Shown piece by piece: positions 63,160 to 64,000 of a DNA stretch of 64,000 nt. The position numbers and the translations under genes are program-made. The stretch spans positions 1,302,001 through 1,366,000 of the forward strand of contig CAVUHL010000003.1 of NCBI GenBank assembly GCA_963741305.1. Reading direction: 5' to 3'. This DNA is from DATMER01 sp963741305. GTDB taxonomy: Bacteria; Acidobacteriota; Thermoanaerobaculia; Multivoradales; UBA5704. The notes under the pieces were generated by a model, which did not search any database, had not been told where the DNA came from, and was given only the letters and a program-made list of their open reading frames with translations. The stretch's first letter is position 1; every line of letters starts with the position of its first letter.

Positions 63160-63978
63160 TCACTCTTCTTCGCCAACGTCGATCCAGCCCTGGTCTTCGA
63201 TGGTTGACCACGACTGCCAATACGGAATACGGCTCTTGACGAAACTTCGTCTTTCCGCGGACCAGCCATCTGTAGAGTCGATCGCCTCATTGATGCCGTC
63301 GACAAATGCCAAGCGCTCTGGGTGCGACGGCCCGAGCTTGAACGTGGGGGGAATGCTGAGGGCCTGATACCTTCCGTTTCCCGTGGCCCGGACCGTTATA
63401 GCGTCGTGGAGATAGTGGTCCGGTGCGAGCCGATCAAACGACATGAGTTCTTCATCGGATCCCGCCAAGAGCGAACCCCGTTGTCGGGTGAGGCTTGGAT
63501 TCTGGTAAAACTCTCGGCGACGGCCATAGACGAGGATCATGTGGAGAGACATCGAGCGTCTGTACGTCCAATACTCAGGAACGGCATAGTCATGCTGAAA
63601 CTTGAGTTGATTTGCCGGCACACTGAACCAGCTGCGCCACTGATTGAGTTGGTTTCGGGCTTGCGTGAACTCAGCGGTCGGGACGCCGTCGCGGCGGAAG
63701 AGCCTCTTGGAGGGGCTCTCTATCTCGATGAGCACCGGATACCATGTGTCGCTGGTTGACGTTAGCCACATGAAGTCGGGTTGTCGAGCATCTAGGCCTG
63801 GAAGAGTGGGCTGTGAGAAGAGCAGGCTGGAGACGTGGGAGCCGCAGGTTGCCCCGCCGGGGCTCAGCGAGCCAGGCACGAGCGCTGGGTGTTGCTCAAG
63901 GAAGCGTTGAGTTGTGGGTTCGTCGGGTGTCTGTTCCAAAAGAGCTTGCCATTCAGAAAGAACCTGGCGCGCATACAA
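63160..63978 (-). CDS. Shedu-like (SduA, DUF4263) nuclease protein, 5' end uncertain
   Basis: About 272 residues from TTG 63978, but the frame is open to the window edge, so the start may lie beyond. N-terminal EPTTQRFLEQHPALVPG, ARQPDFMWLTS, then VLIEIESPSKRLFRR and FTQARNQLNQWRSWF are the DUF4263 PD-(D/E)xK motifs (D, ExE, K). SduA alone forms the Shedu anti-phage system. Here it heads a three-gene leftward operon, which may be an extended variant. Confidence 0.75.
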   Translation of the reverse strand: MYARQVLSEWQALLEQTPDEPTTQRFLEQHPALVPGSLSPGGATCGSHVSSLLFSQPTLPGLDARQPDFMWLTSTSDTWYPVLIEIESPSKRLFRRDGVPTAEFTQARNQLNQWRSWFSVPANQLKFQHDYAVPEYWTYRRSMSLHMILVYGRRREFYQNPSLTRQRGSLLAGSDEELMSFDRLAPDHYLHDAITVRATGNGRYQALSIPPTFKLGPSHPERLAFVDGINEAIDSTDGWSAERRSFVKSRIPYWQSWSTIEDQGWIDVGEEE

Positions 63979-64000
63979 GTCGAATGGGACTGCAGGCGGC

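Noticed and set aside
59095..64000. Right attachment site (copy of the tRNA-Pro 3' end)
   Set aside because: I found no second GTTCGAATCTCGGCGTCCCG-like sequence in the window; the right end is probably outside it.

Overview
The window comes from a GC-rich (well over 60 % by eye) Gram-negative bacterium. Lipid A-modifying enzymes, a TonB-dependent receptor and outer-membrane barrels imply an outer membrane. An Acidobacteriota-type host would fit the mixture of genes, but that is a guess: no rRNA or other phylogenetic marker is present.

Chromosomal part (1-38.2 kb). Two tandem secreted paralogues (1-2289) are followed by a methyltransferase and a convergent sugar epimerase. A long leftward potassium cluster (17719 down to 4729) then encodes Kup, a DUF4118-GAF histidine kinase, a KdpE-like regulator, a second kinase-like sensor that lacks the phospho-acceptor His, a barrel protein, a 34-aa protein, KdpF, KdpA, KdpB, KdpC and a KdpD that stops before its kinase domain. 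Two tandem 4 x 11-bp direct-repeat arrays, upstream of kup and of the second sensor, look like OmpR/KdpE-type operators. Next comes an envelope-stress block: an ArnT-like transferase, a PAP2 phosphatase plus EptA-like pair, and an ECF sigma/FecR/TonB-receptor set. Three operons there share a bipartite promoter, CGAAGGATT-N13-CCTCTTAC, which suggests an autoregulated sigma regulon for lipid A remodelling. From 26.8 to 37.2 kb lie glycosyltransferases, three tandem polytopic paralogues and an SGNH hydrolase (surface glycan assembly), then an HU/IHF protein, a MerR regulator and tRNA-Pro(GGG).

Integrated element (38.2 kb to the window end). Immediately after the tRNA is a tight seven-gene leftward operon: a small zinc-ribbon-like protein, a lambda-O-like replication protein with five 27-bp iterons and a G-run tract inside its gene, a DnaC-like loader, DnaB, a truncated tyrosine recombinase, a serine recombinase and an AlpA/Xis-like regulator. 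A divergent HTH regulator faces it. Cargo follows: a secreted small protein plus TPR cassette, and a 980-aa SIR2-TIR-NTPase-TIR protein flanked by direct repeats. After 1.4 kb of repeat-rich non-coding DNA come a tyrosine recombinase and a rightward head module (small and large terminase, a beta-helix protein, a Mu gp29/gp30-like fused portal, Mu gpI protease, a decoration-like protein, gpT capsid). No tail or lysis genes are seen. The right end carries lower-GC cargo: a DUF5131/TcmP pair and a leftward trio ending in a Shedu-like nuclease. The layout resembles a capsid-encoding phage satellite or a reduced prophage used as a defence island; the right boundary lies outside the window.

Non-coding repeats are prominent: a 372-bp structured repeat in two copies 22 kb apart, a 55-bp repeat in three copies, REP-like palindromes (one inside a phage gene) and a GTAGGGGC-type palindrome.
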